Positions 41,599-50,346 of a stretch of DNA of 64,000 nucleotides are shown here, piece by piece (within the stretch, counting starts at the first letter, position 1; every line of letters starts with the position of its first letter). The translations under genes were made by a program, and so were the position numbers. The stretch lies in assembly GCA_037892765.1 (NCBI GenBank), contig JBBKBW010000002.1. The stretch is one strand, 5' to 3'. Below the pieces are notes generated by a model. The model was given only the letters and a program-made list of their open reading frames with translations. It had not been told where the DNA came from and ran no database searches. The DNA is from Clostridium_AQ sp900552125. GTDB taxonomy: Bacteria; Bacillota_I; Bacilli_A; Erysipelotrichales; Erysipelotrichaceae.

Positions 41599-42962
41599 AA
41601 GTTTTTGACACAATTGATGAAACACTGGCATTGTTAGAGAAGAATAATGATTTCTATCATACAGTTGAAAAAGAAATCAAACAGTATTTTAAAGCAATCT
41701 TCGCGGACGAAAAGGAAATGATCATTGATATTAACTCACGTGTAAAATCTAAGGAAAGTCTGCGTGAAAAAATTATTCGTAATCGTTTCTATGTAGAGAA
41801 TGAAGATGCACAGGGAATACTGGATCATTTAAGTGATTTGATTGGTTTTATTATTGAATGTCGTTTTATTGAAGATGAATATAAGGTTTTAAACAAATTG
41901 AGAGAGACCTTAACAATCCGAAACGATGATGGGTTTTATTATAATGAACAAAATCCTAATTTTTATTTAGATTGTTCTTCTCAGCAGCCACAGATTCAAA
42001 AAAATGGATTTGCTATCTATCGAATTGATGGGTATTATCTTAAAGATGGAGAAAAAGTCAATGTAGAGTTACAGATAAAAGCCTTGGTACATTCCTTCTG
42101 GGGAGAAATCGAGCATAAATTAGTTTATAAGAATACAAATTATTACGTGTATAATGACTTTATGAAGGATTTATTGGCTAGTATTAAAGCCAGTCTTACA
42201 ATTACCGATCGTCAGCTGAATATTATTTACAATCAGATGCAGCAAACATCTATGAATGATGCTAGTATTACAGAATCAAGTTTTGAGAAACAGATTTCAA
42301 AGGCTATCAATGATTTATTTGCGATGAAAATGAATGAATCTATAGGCTTTACTTTGAATTTAAAGAGTGTTTCAACTATTTTAGGGCATTATATCTTTAT
42401 TAAGGATATTCGTTTTGATGGAGGGAATAACGATCGTATATCTTCCTTATTCCGTACGTTTAAGAAATTAAATTCGATACAGATGGATTTTGAAAATGAA
42501 ATCATTATGGAAGATGAATTTTACTCAAAAGATTTGTTTATTCATATTTTAGGAAACTATCTGATTTCTGTCATTAATAAAGACTATGACTGGTTTGTTT
42601 TCTTTAATATGTTATTTGCGATTGAACCAGGCAATAATTATGAAGACTTTAGTTTATTCCTAAATGTAATTAAAAATTATTTAGTAGATAATTATTGGTT
42701 AAATACAAGCTTTATACGATTGCCTATGGATCAAAGCGATCTTCTGCATGAAGAATTATCTCGTATTTTAGCTAATTCTCTGTGTGAAATAGGTACAATT
42801 GATATCATTCATGATGATAAGATGATTGCGATTAATAAAGCATTCGTACAGTTTGTGGAAGAATTGGAACATCGTGTAATTTCTTATTCTGACTTTATGC
42901 AATACCAGACAGCTTATTATGAAGAATGGATGAGAAGAATGTCAGAAATATTTGAACATTAA
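41589..42962 (+). CDS. RelA/SpoT-domain protein with long C-terminal extension
   Basis: 457 residues, twice the size of small alarmone synthetases. Residues about 40-200 match the RelA_SpoT synthetase fold: INSRVKSKESLREKIIRN, LSDLIGFIIECRF, then VNVELQIKALVHSFWGEIEHKLVY. The segment QKNGFAIYRIDGYY replaces the usual NGYRSIH-type motif, and ELQIK stands for ELQIRT, so (p)ppGpp synthesis is uncertain. Residues 210-457 are helical and unrecognised, with no HD hydrolase, TGS or ACT domain. It overlaps ribF by 10 nt with GAGAGGAG upstream, so it is co-expressed with truB-ribF. Confidence 0.75.
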   Translation: MRLKVFDTIDETLALLEKNNDFYHTVEKEIKQYFKAIFADEKEMIIDINSRVKSKESLREKIIRNRFYVENEDAQGILDHLSDLIGFIIECRFIEDEYKVLNKLRETLTIRNDDGFYYNEQNPNFYLDCSSQQPQIQKNGFAIYRIDGYYLKDGEKVNVELQIKALVHSFWGEIEHKLVYKNTNYYVYNDFMKDLLASIKASLTITDRQLNIIYNQMQQTSMNDASITESSFEKQISKAINDLFAMKMNESIGFTLNLKSVSTILGHYIFIKDIRFDGGNNDRISSLFRTFKKLNSIQMDFENEIIMEDEFYSKDLFIHILGNYLISVINKDYDWFVFFNMLFAIEPGNNYEDFSLFLNVIKNYLVDNYWLNTSFIRLPMDQSDLLHEELSRILANSLCEIGTIDIIHDDKMIAINKAFVQFVEELEHRVISYSDFMQYQTAYYEEWMRRMSEIFEH

Positions 42963-42968
42963 GAGTTG

Positions 42969-42997
42969 GCATAAGTAAGACTGATTTCGCATACGGT
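42969..42997 (+). promoter_or_regulatory. possible sigma-E-type promoter of spoIIIAH
   Basis: GCATAAG (42969-42975), 14-nt spacer, CATACGGT (42990-42997): 5/7 and 6/8 to the Bacillus sigma-E consensus. The implied start would lie at the ribosome binding site, which weakens the call. Confidence 0.3.
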
Positions 42998-43017
42998 GTA
43001 GCAAGGAGGACCTATTT

Positions 43018-43539
43018 ATGAATAAACAGGCACTTGCGTTTTTAACAATGTTTTCATTGATTTTAATGTTATCAGTTTACTATGTGACTCTTCCTCCTGA
43101 TTCCATTAGTGTTATGGAAGAAGCGGATGGAAGTAAGGAAGAAACAAACATAAGTGATGAACAAGAAAAAGAGGAGGATACTAGTACATCAAAGAATGAG
43201 CAGACTGATTCTGATAAGCTGCAGGAAGAAATCAATCAGAAAAAAGAAGAAGAGCTGTTGAAACAATCAAGTGTTGTTGCGGATGCAAATAGTAATGATG
43301 ACAAAAAGAAAGATGCCCTTTCTACTATTGATCAGCTAAAAGATGAACAGAGTCTTCAAAAGACTGTGGCAGATGGTTTAAAGAATGAAGGATATCAGAG
43401 TGCTGTCGAAATACATGAAGGAACTTGTGTAGTCTCTATTTTCGAACAAAAAGATGATGCAGATTTAGCAAAAAAGATTATGAATAAAGTATATGAACTA
43501 ACAAATCATAAATATTTAGTAGAACTTACTTTCAAATAG
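43018..43539 (+). CDS. spoIIIAH: SpoIIIAH-like stage III sporulation protein
   Basis: 173 residues. One N-terminal membrane helix (MNKQALAFLTMFSLILMLSVYYVTLP), a long acidic/Lys/Gln linker (residues 35-105) and a compact C-terminal domain of YscJ/FliF-like type (VADGLKNEGYQSAVEIHEG, CVVSIFEQKDD). SpoIIIAH in the mother cell pairs with SpoIIQ across the septum to make the feeding channel. Its position before yqhY and nusB is the Bacillus place of spoIIIAH, but spoIIIAA-AG are not adjacent here. AAGGAGG precedes the ATG. Confidence 0.82.
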   Translation: MNKQALAFLTMFSLILMLSVYYVTLPPDSISVMEEADGSKEETNISDEQEKEEDTSTSKNEQTDSDKLQEEINQKKEEELLKQSSVVADANSNDDKKKDALSTIDQLKDEQSLQKTVADGLKNEGYQSAVEIHEGTCVVSIFEQKDDADLAKKIMNKVYELTNHKYLVELTFK

Positions 43540-43549
43540 ATATTGTTTT

Positions 43550-43558
43550 TGGTATAAT
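43550..43558 (+). promoter_or_regulatory. extended -10 promoter of the Asp23-type gene
   Basis: TGGTATAAT (TGnTATAAT) 20 nt before ATG 43579. Confidence 0.5.
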
Positions 43559-43578
43559 ACAGATAGAAGGTGATAAAT

Positions 43579-43908
43579 ATGGCTCAAGAATATATTGCAT
43601 TAAAAGAAAGAAATAATGCAGGTGTCATTGCGTTAAGCAAATCTGCATTTCAGACGATTGCTAAGATTGTAGTAGAAGAAGATGAAAATATACAGTTGGC
43701 TGAATCTTCTACACCGTTCAAATATCCAATCAGCTGCAAGATCGTAAATGATCAATTAATATTGTCCATCGACATTAAGGTAAAATACAATGTGAATGTA
43801 AATAAGGAATCGAGTAAAGTACAGAGCAAGATCTTTGAAAATATTGAACATATGACCGGATATACACCAGATATTATTGATATCCATGTCGTTGGCTTTA
43901 TCTTTTAA
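43579..43908 (+). CDS. Asp23/Gls24 family protein (YqhY-like)
   Basis: 109 residues, a full DUF322 domain: an N-terminal strand/helix GVIALSKSAFQTIAKIVV, central IDIKVKYNVNVNKESSKVQS and the C-terminal MTGYTPDIIDIHVVGF. B. subtilis YqhY, at the same map position before nusB, tunes acetyl-CoA carboxylase; here the accBC genes are missing beside it, so that role is uncertain. AGGTG lies 6-8 nt before ATG 43579. It has its own promoter and terminator. Confidence 0.88.
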   Translation: MAQEYIALKERNNAGVIALSKSAFQTIAKIVVEEDENIQLAESSTPFKYPISCKIVNDQLILSIDIKVKYNVNVNKESSKVQSKIFENIEHMTGYTPDIIDIHVVGFIF

Positions 43909-43934
43909 GAAATCCTTATGGATTTCTTTTTTTT
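43908..43934 (+). terminator. intrinsic terminator of the Asp23-type gene
   Basis: AGAAATCC-TTAT-GGATTTCT stem followed by eight T. Confidence 0.8.
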
Positions 43935-43952
43935 AGAAAAGGGAGTGATATT

Positions 43953-44846
43953 TTGGCTGTAAGTTTAGAAAATTGCCTGGTGATAGGTATATCTAGCCGT
44001 GCTTTATTTGACCTAGATGATGAAAACCATATTTATGAAACACAAGGATTAAAAGCATATGCTAAGTATCAGCTAGCCCATGAAGATGAAATCTTAAAAC
44101 CTGGAAGCGGATTTGCGTTAGTCAAAGCTTTATTAAAGTTAAATGAATTGAGCGATCAGCGACGTGTAGAGGTTTTGATTATGTCAAGAAATAGTGCGGA
44201 TACTTCTCTTCGTATTTTTTCTTCTTTACAGCATTATGGCCTAGATATAACTAGAGCTGTCTTGAGTGGAGGAGCACCTTTGACAAATTATTTAGAAGCT
44301 TTTGGTGTTGATTTATTTTTAAGTGCTAATGAAGAGGATGTCGTTGATGCTTTACAGGCAGGTTTTGCGGCTGGACGTATTTACACCAATACCATTGAAG
44401 GATATGATCCTTTTGAGGAAATTGATCAGATTCGCATTGCGTTTGATGGAGATGCGGTTTTGTTTTCTGATGCGAGTGAACAGATTTATCAGTCAGAAGG
44501 TTTAGAAGCTTTTACAAAACATGAACAGGAAGCTGCTTTGAAGCTTCTGCCTGAAGGTCCATTTGCGGCATTTTTAAAAACAATTTCTTCTTTACAGGAA
44601 GAATTTAAAGGACAGGCGCCAATTAGAACAGCATTAGTAACTGCAAGAAATGCGCCGGCACATGAGCGTGTGATTCGTACACTTCGTGCTTGGAATGTGC
44701 GGATTGATGAGGCTATCTTTCTTGGCGGAATAGCTAAAACTAATGTATTGAAAGCTTTTGCGCCTCATATCTTTTTTGATGATCAGTCCACTCATACTAC
44801 ACCTGCAAGCAATGTGGTGCCTAGTGCACAGGTAATTTATAAATAA
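43953..44846 (+). CDS. 5'-nucleotidase (cytosolic NT5C1-like family)
   Basis: 297 residues, fitting the 5'-nucleotidase family of PF06189 type: VIGISSRALFDLDDEN (phosphatase aspartates), LKPGSGFALVKALL, VEVLIMSRNSADTSLR, LSGGAPL, then a second half with IRIAFDGDAVLFSDASE and APIRTALVTARNAPAHER. It dephosphorylates nucleoside monophosphates in the cytosol. The start is TTG 43953, with AAAGGGAGTGA 6 nt upstream and no nearby ATG. It occupies the site where Bacillus relatives have nusB/folD genes. Confidence 0.85.
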   Translation: MAVSLENCLVIGISSRALFDLDDENHIYETQGLKAYAKYQLAHEDEILKPGSGFALVKALLKLNELSDQRRVEVLIMSRNSADTSLRIFSSLQHYGLDITRAVLSGGAPLTNYLEAFGVDLFLSANEEDVVDALQAGFAAGRIYTNTIEGYDPFEEIDQIRIAFDGDAVLFSDASEQIYQSEGLEAFTKHEQEAALKLLPEGPFAAFLKTISSLQEEFKGQAPIRTALVTARNAPAHERVIRTLRAWNVRIDEAIFLGGIAKTNVLKAFAPHIFFDDQSTHTTPASNVVPSAQVIYK

Positions 44847-44925
44847 CGTATGAAATTTGTAAGATAAAAAAAGATAAAATGTTAAGAAATATGGTAAAAT
44901 ATAACAAGATGAATGGAGGATTTCT

Positions 44926-45303
44926 ATGAATAGCAGACATAAACTACGGGAAATAGCAATGACTTGCTTATATCAGCATTTTTTATTACAGAAGGATATT
45001 AAACAATGTGTATATGATAACAGTGACTCAAATAACATTGATCCTTTCTTATATACAGTAACTATTGATGCGATCCAATATAAAGATGTTTACATAAAAC
45101 ATATCAATGATGCTTTACGTGATGATTGGACATTTGAACGCTTAGGATATGTAGAACGTGCAATCTTATTGATGGCAGCTTGTGAGTTAGATCTTGAGAC
45201 TGCCCCTAAAGCAATTATCATTAATGAAGCAGTTACACTTGCGAAAAAATATTGTGATGATGATGCATATCGTCTGATTAATGGAGTATTAGATCGACTA
45301 TGA
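44926..45303 (+). CDS. nusB: transcription antitermination factor NusB
   Basis: 125 residues, all helical: NSRHKLREIAMTCLYQHFLL at the N-terminus (arginine-rich boxA RNA contact) and ERLGYVERAILLMAACELDL, APKAIIINEAVTLAKKYCDDDAYRLINGVLD at the C-terminus. With NusE it binds boxA in rRNA transcripts for antitermination. GGAGGA precedes the ATG. The stop overlaps the xseA start by 4 nt, beginning a tightly packed operon that runs to recN. Confidence 0.93.
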   Translation: MNSRHKLREIAMTCLYQHFLLQKDIKQCVYDNSDSNNIDPFLYTVTIDAIQYKDVYIKHINDALRDDWTFERLGYVERAILLMAACELDLETAPKAIIINEAVTLAKKYCDDDAYRLINGVLDRL

Positions 45304-46628
45304 GTTTACAGGTATATAGTGTTTCATCTATCGTGCACTATATTAAACAGGTATTGGATCATGACATGCGCATTCAATCCATTATGATCAAAGGAGAAAT
45401 AAGTAATTTTACAAATCATCGAAGTGGTCATTGGTATTTTACTTTAAAAGACTCACATTCTAAAATTAATTGTGTTATGTTTTCTTCATATGCTAGACGC
45501 TGCCGTATTCTTTTAAAAGAAGGAATGCATGTAATTGTGACTGCTTCTGTATCAATGTATGAAGCAGGTGGAAGTGTACAGTTATATGTAACAGGCGTGC
45601 AGGCAGATGGATTAGGTGATTTGTATTTACAGCTGGAAGAAACAAAGAAAAAATTAGCCGCTGAAGGTTTATTTGATCCACATAAGAAAAAAGAGATACC
45701 TAAATATCCAATGAGCATTGGTGTTATTACTGCGAAAACTGGTGCAGCTATTCAGGATATTCTTACGACTATTTCACGGCGATGGCCATTAGCACATGTT
45801 GAAGTTTATCCAAGCCTTGTGCAAGGAATTCAGGCAAGTGATGCAATTGTTGAAAATCTAGCCAAAGCTGACCAGAGAAATCATGATGTAGTCTTATTGG
45901 CGAGAGGTGGAGGAGCTATTGAAGATTTATGGTGTTTTAATGAAGAAAAGGTAGCTCGAGCAGTATTTCAGATGCATACAGTCATCGTTACCGGAGTAGG
46001 CCATGAAACAGATACTACACTGGTAGACTATGTTTCTGATGCTAGAGCACCAACACCAACTGCAGCTGCAGAGTTAATAACACCGGATATCAAAGAAGTC
46101 CAAAAACAGGTTAACCTACTTTATCAGCGTTTAAGTAAAGACATAGATGCAAGATTAAAGATTGCTAGACAGCAGTTTTTGCCAATTAAAAATCATCGTT
46201 ATTTCAAGGATCCGCTCAGTTATATTCGAGAGGAAGAAATGAAGCTGGCAATGCATGTTCGTTCATTAGAAGTAGTAGAAACCACGGTTCAAAACCTTTC
46301 TATGCGTCTGAAACAGAATTCATCTAAATTAGCAATGTTTAGTGAACGTTTATATCAAGTAAATGCACAACAGATAAAACAGCACAAATTACGTATGCAA
46401 AATGCGATGCAAAATTATAAAGAAACGAAAACGGTTCAATTAGGTAAACATGTGTCTTTATTAGATGCATATTCACCTTTAAAGATCTTATCAAGAGGGT
46501 ATGCAATTGCATATCAAAGAGATAATGTAGTGAAAAGCATTGAACAGGTTAATGAAAAAGAAGCTTTGCGTCTACGCTTAGAAGATGGCTTTGTATATAC
46601 AAAAATTGAGAAAAAGGAGAAAATATGA
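45300..46628 (+). CDS. xseA: exodeoxyribonuclease VII large subunit
   Basis: 442 residues. N-terminal OB fold (IKGEISNFTNHRSGHWYFTL, INCVMFSSYA), the nuclease core with GVITAKTGAAIQDI, ARGGGAIEDLWCFNEE, TGVGHETDTTLVDYVSDARAPTP (split below 20 here: VGHETDTTLVDYVSD) and a long coiled coil (residues 290-400), ending SRGYAI. It degrades single-stranded DNA with XseB, in the cytosol. Start ATG overlaps nusB stop; end overlaps xseB start (ATGA). Confidence 0.95.
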   Translation: MSLQVYSVSSIVHYIKQVLDHDMRIQSIMIKGEISNFTNHRSGHWYFTLKDSHSKINCVMFSSYARRCRILLKEGMHVIVTASVSMYEAGGSVQLYVTGVQADGLGDLYLQLEETKKKLAAEGLFDPHKKKEIPKYPMSIGVITAKTGAAIQDILTTISRRWPLAHVEVYPSLVQGIQASDAIVENLAKADQRNHDVVLLARGGGAIEDLWCFNEEKVARAVFQMHTVIVTGVGHETDTTLVDYVSDARAPTPTAAAELITPDIKEVQKQVNLLYQRLSKDIDARLKIARQQFLPIKNHRYFKDPLSYIREEEMKLAMHVRSLEVVETTVQNLSMRLKQNSSKLAMFSERLYQVNAQQIKQHKLRMQNAMQNYKETKTVQLGKHVSLLDAYSPLKILSRGYAIAYQRDNVVKSIEQVNEKEALRLRLEDGFVYTKIEKKEKI

Positions 46629-46840
46629 TGGAAAATAAATTACCTTTTAAACAATCAATGAATCGCTTAGAAGAGATTATTTCAGCATTAGAGAAAAATG
46701 AAATCGAATTAGAGGAAGCTATTGCTTTGTTTGAAGAAGGCTTACAATTAGTTAATTCCTGCGATTCTCAGCTAAAAAACTTTGAAAATCGTGTACAGGA
46801 ATTATTAGAAACTTATCAGGATAGTGAGAATTATGAATGA
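46625..46840 (+). CDS. xseB: exodeoxyribonuclease VII small subunit
   Basis: 71 residues. Family signature FKQSMNRLEEIISALEKNEI and LEEAIALFEEGLQLVNSC in a two-helix hairpin. Several copies coat the XseA coiled coil. Tandem ATGs at 46625 and 46628; AAAAAGGAGAA lies upstream. Both ends overlap neighbours. Confidence 0.94.
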   Translation: MMENKLPFKQSMNRLEEIISALEKNEIELEEAIALFEEGLQLVNSCDSQLKNFENRVQELLETYQDSENYE

Positions 46841-47678
46841 TTTTGAACAATATTTATCTCATTGTCTAGATGAGCTTCCAGCAAGCATTGTTCGCGATGC
46901 AATGCAATATTCTCTAATGGCAAAAGGGAAACGAATTCGACCTCTTCTTCTTTTAAAAACGCTTCAAGCTTATGGTGTTGATGAGCATATCGGCTATCCT
47001 GCAGCTGCGGCAATTGAAATGATTCATACATATTCTTTGATACATGATGATTTACCTGCCATGGATAATGATACCTTGCGAAGAGGTATGCCAACCTGTC
47101 ATGTTAAATTTGGCGAAGATGTCGCAATTTTAGCAGGAGATGGTTTATTGACACAGGCATTTTTGCAGGCAGCTAAAACAGATTGTGATAGTGATACCTT
47201 AGTTTCTATTTTACGCTTATTATCAGATTATAGTGGTGCTAATGGCATGATCTTAGGACAAATCAAAGATTTGGAAGGTGAAGCTGACCCTAATGCTGAT
47301 GTTGAGACATTAAGAGATATCCATTTCTATAAAACTGGAAGATTACTGACTTTGCCATTTTTATGTGCTGCGCTTTTAGCAGGGCGTAAAGCTGATCTTG
47401 ATGCATGGAATAAAATCGGTGCAGATATAGGTCTATCATTTCAGATTCAGGATGATGTATTAGATGTAACTAGTACAGTTGAGGAACTTGGTAAAAATAT
47501 TAATAGCGATGCTGAAAATGGAAAAACTACATATGTTACTTTATTAGGAATTCATCAGGCGCAGCAGGATGCGAAAACTATTTATGAGCGTGCATTACAA
47601 TGTCTTTCAGACATCCCTTTGAAAACAGCACAGCCATTATTGGAAATATTTGAACAATTGATGAATCGAAAACACTGA
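46833..47678 (+). CDS. ispA: farnesyl/geranyl diphosphate synthase
   Basis: 281 residues, trans-prenyltransferase. The first Asp-rich motif is in SLIHDDLPAMDND followed by LRRGMPTCH, the second in IGLSFQIQDDVLDV; KGKRIRPLL binds the diphosphate. The small residues before the first motif suit a C15 product. It supplies farnesyl diphosphate for undecaprenyl carrier and quinone-like lipids. ATG 46833 overlaps the xseB end by 8 nt; the upstream GTG 46824 belongs to its ribosome binding region. Confidence 0.93.
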   Translation: MNDFEQYLSHCLDELPASIVRDAMQYSLMAKGKRIRPLLLLKTLQAYGVDEHIGYPAAAAIEMIHTYSLIHDDLPAMDNDTLRRGMPTCHVKFGEDVAILAGDGLLTQAFLQAAKTDCDSDTLVSILRLLSDYSGANGMILGQIKDLEGEADPNADVETLRDIHFYKTGRLLTLPFLCAALLAGRKADLDAWNKIGADIGLSFQIQDDVLDVTSTVEELGKNINSDAENGKTTYVTLLGIHQAQQDAKTIYERALQCLSDIPLKTAQPLLEIFEQLMNRKH

Positions 47679-47691
47679 GAGGAGTGGTTGT

Positions 47692-49572
47692 ATGAATATT
47701 TATGATATCAAACAGCCAGAAGATATCAAACAATGTTCTATAGCGGAGTTAAACGATCTTGCGGAGCAGATTCGTGAATTTCTGATTCAGAGTATATCTA
47801 AGACTGGTGGACATTTATCAAGTAATCTAGGCGTAGTTGAACTGACACTTGCGATGCATTATGTATTTAATTCACCTAAAGATAAATTTATTTTTGATGT
47901 AGGACATCAGTCTTATGTTCATAAGATTCTTACTGGAAGAGTCTCTAAATTTAATACGCTTCGTCAATATAAAGGTCTTGCTGGATTTCAAAAGCGTAAA
48001 GAAAGTGAACATGATCCATGGGAAGCAGGTCATTCATCAACTTCTTTATCTGCAGCCTTAGGTATGGCCGTTGTGAGAGATCTTCATAAAGAAGATTATC
48101 AGGTTGTCCCGGTAATTGGTGATGGAGCTTTAACTGGCGGTATGGCAATTGAAGCTTTAAATCAGATTGGTAGTGAACAGCGTAATATGGTCATTATATT
48201 CAATGACAACAATATGTCAATTTCTAAAAATGTAGGAGCTATGGATGAAACATTTACCAGACTTAGAACCAGCAAGCCATATAATACATTAAAAGATGAT
48301 TTAAAAGGTGTTTTATCTACTTCAAAAGTTGGAAATTCTTTGCTTCATACGATGAAAAATATGAAGAATGCGGTAAAAGAAAATGTTGTGGATACATCTA
48401 TTTTTGGAGATTTTAATTTAGATTATATTGGTCCAGTTGATGGACATGATTTAAAGCTATTAATTAAAGTATTAAAGATTGCTAAACATCATGAAGGACC
48501 AATTGTCGTACATGTTATTACGAAAAAAGGAAAAGGGTATCGTTTTGCGGAAGAAGATCAGGAAGGTAATTGGCATGGTGTTAGTCAATTTGATCCAAAA
48601 ACTGGTGAATCTCTTGCGAAACTTCCATCTGGACATAAAAGCTGGAGTGAGGTAATCAGTACTACATTAATGGATCTGGCAAAAACTAATAAAGATATCG
48701 TCGCAATTACACCAGCTATGAAAAGCGGTAGCAAGCTTTCTGCATTCTTTAAGAAATATCCAAATCGTTCTTTTGACTGTGGTATTGCAGAAGAACATGC
48801 GATGACCTTTGCGGCAGGTTTATGTGTAAGCGGAGCACGTCCATTCATATCTGTTTATTCATCATTCCTGCAACGTGCCTATGACCAGATTCAACACGAC
48901 GTAGCACGTATGCAGCTTCCCGTTGTCATCGGTATTGACCGGTGTGGTCTAGTTGGAGAAGATGGTGATACACACCATGGAGTATTTGATATTGCGATGC
49001 TACGTCCAATCCCTAATATGATCTTAGCTCAGCCTAAGGATGCGATAGAAGCTCAAAATTTATTATATTCTGCCTTTATGCAGAAATCATGTGCTTATGC
49101 AATTCGTTATCCTAGAGGGAATGTTTCTTTTCAAAAGGTTTCTGAATATACGTATATTCAGCCTGGTTCTTGGACTATGCATAATATTCAGGAACATCAT
49201 CAGCTGACTATCATATCATATGGTCCTGATGTAGATCGTATCATTTCTAAAGCGAACGTTAATCATATGCCTATTCGTGTTGTCAATGCACGATTCTTTA
49301 AACCATTAGATGAAGAAATGCTAATGAAGATTTGCGAAGACGATAAACCAGTAATTATCTTTGAAACAGATATGCTGAATGGAGGTTTATCTAGTGCTAT
49401 TCTAGAATTTGTGAATGATCGTCATATGCATAAACACTTTGTACGTATGGGTATCAATGATCATTATGTAGAACATGGAAGTATTCCCCAGCTTCGAAAA
49501 CTTGAACAGCTAGATATGAATAGTTTGTTTGAAATCATAAATAGTTATTTAGGTGATGAAGAATGCGCTTAG
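47692..49572 (+). CDS. dxs: 1-deoxy-D-xylulose-5-phosphate synthase
   Basis: 626 residues, thiamine diphosphate enzyme of the MEP pathway. Key elements: GGHLSSNLGVVELT, GHQSYVHKILTGR, the TPP/Mg motif GDGALTGGMAIEALN to NDNNMSIS, PVDGHDLKLL, then the pyrimidine domain SFDCGIAEEHAMTFAAGL and IGIDRCGLVGEDG, and the C-terminal transketolase domain. It makes DXP from pyruvate and glyceraldehyde 3-phosphate, feeding IspA. GAGAGGAG precedes the ATG. Confidence 0.95.
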   Translation: MNIYDIKQPEDIKQCSIAELNDLAEQIREFLIQSISKTGGHLSSNLGVVELTLAMHYVFNSPKDKFIFDVGHQSYVHKILTGRVSKFNTLRQYKGLAGFQKRKESEHDPWEAGHSSTSLSAALGMAVVRDLHKEDYQVVPVIGDGALTGGMAIEALNQIGSEQRNMVIIFNDNNMSISKNVGAMDETFTRLRTSKPYNTLKDDLKGVLSTSKVGNSLLHTMKNMKNAVKENVVDTSIFGDFNLDYIGPVDGHDLKLLIKVLKIAKHHEGPIVVHVITKKGKGYRFAEEDQEGNWHGVSQFDPKTGESLAKLPSGHKSWSEVISTTLMDLAKTNKDIVAITPAMKSGSKLSAFFKKYPNRSFDCGIAEEHAMTFAAGLCVSGARPFISVYSSFLQRAYDQIQHDVARMQLPVVIGIDRCGLVGEDGDTHHGVFDIAMLRPIPNMILAQPKDAIEAQNLLYSAFMQKSCAYAIRYPRGNVSFQKVSEYTYIQPGSWTMHNIQEHHQLTIISYGPDVDRIISKANVNHMPIRVVNARFFKPLDEEMLMKICEDDKPVIIFETDMLNGGLSSAILEFVNDRHMHKHFVRMGINDHYVEHGSIPQLRKLEQLDMNSLFEIINSYLGDEECA

Positions 49573-50342
49573 ATGTATATTTAACAAATAATGGCTTTTG
49601 TGAAAGCCGCGCAAAGGCGCAAGATGCGATAAATGAAGGTAGAGTAAAGGTAAATGGTAAAACTGCAAAAAAAAGCAGTATGCCAATTAGTGAAGATATG
49701 CATATAGAAATAGAAGATGCTGAAATTGCGTTTGCTTCACGTGCCGGTTTTAAACTTTACGATGTTTTAGAACGCTTTAATATTGATTTAAAAAATCGTG
49801 TCTGTTTAGATATTGGTGCTAGTACTGGCGGTTTTACTGATGTCTGCCTTCAAAATGGAGCTTCCTTTGTATATGCAGTAGATGTAGGAAGAGATCAGCT
49901 GATCAAACGTTTACGTGAAGATTCCAGAGTTGCGAATATGGAAGGTATAAATTGTCGTTATATTTCTGCAGATATGTTTCCTTTAAAACCTACATTTCTA
50001 TGCATGGATGTATCTTTTATCTCAATAAAACAGATTTTACCAGTCATTGCCAAAGAATTTGAAGATATAGAAATGGTTGTATTGGTAAAACCGCAATTTG
50101 AAGCTGGAAAAGAAAATATTGGAAAACATGGTATTGTGAAAAATGAAAAAGTTCATATAGAAGTGTTAAAATCGATGTGTGAATTTGTGACAAGCTTAGG
50201 TTTCTATGTTCATGATTTATGTGCAAGCAGTGTATTAGGACGTGATGGAAATAAAGAATTTGTCATGCATATAAAATGTCAGGAATGCCACAAGGTATTT
50301 CCGTTTAAAGAGATTGTAAAGAATTATCAAGTAAAGAGGTGA
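49563..50342 (+). CDS. TlyA-family rRNA 2'-O-methyltransferase (YqxC-like)
   Basis: 259 residues. An S4 RNA-binding domain (RLDVYLTNNGFCESRAKAQD, GRVKVNGKTAKK) is fused to an FtsJ-type Rossmann methyltransferase (LDIGASTGGFTDVCLQNGA, AVDVGRDQL, MDVSFISI, VLVKPQFEAGKE). TlyA methylates cytidine 2'-OH in rRNA; older annotations call it hemolysin. It overlaps dxs by 10 nt and sits in the Bacillus position yqxC. The gene argR, which follows in Bacillus, is absent. Confidence 0.92.
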   Translation: MRLDVYLTNNGFCESRAKAQDAINEGRVKVNGKTAKKSSMPISEDMHIEIEDAEIAFASRAGFKLYDVLERFNIDLKNRVCLDIGASTGGFTDVCLQNGASFVYAVDVGRDQLIKRLREDSRVANMEGINCRYISADMFPLKPTFLCMDVSFISIKQILPVIAKEFEDIEMVVLVKPQFEAGKENIGKHGIVKNEKVHIEVLKSMCEFVTSLGFYVHDLCASSVLGRDGNKEFVMHIKCQECHKVFPFKEIVKNYQVKR

Positions 50343-50346
50343 GAGT

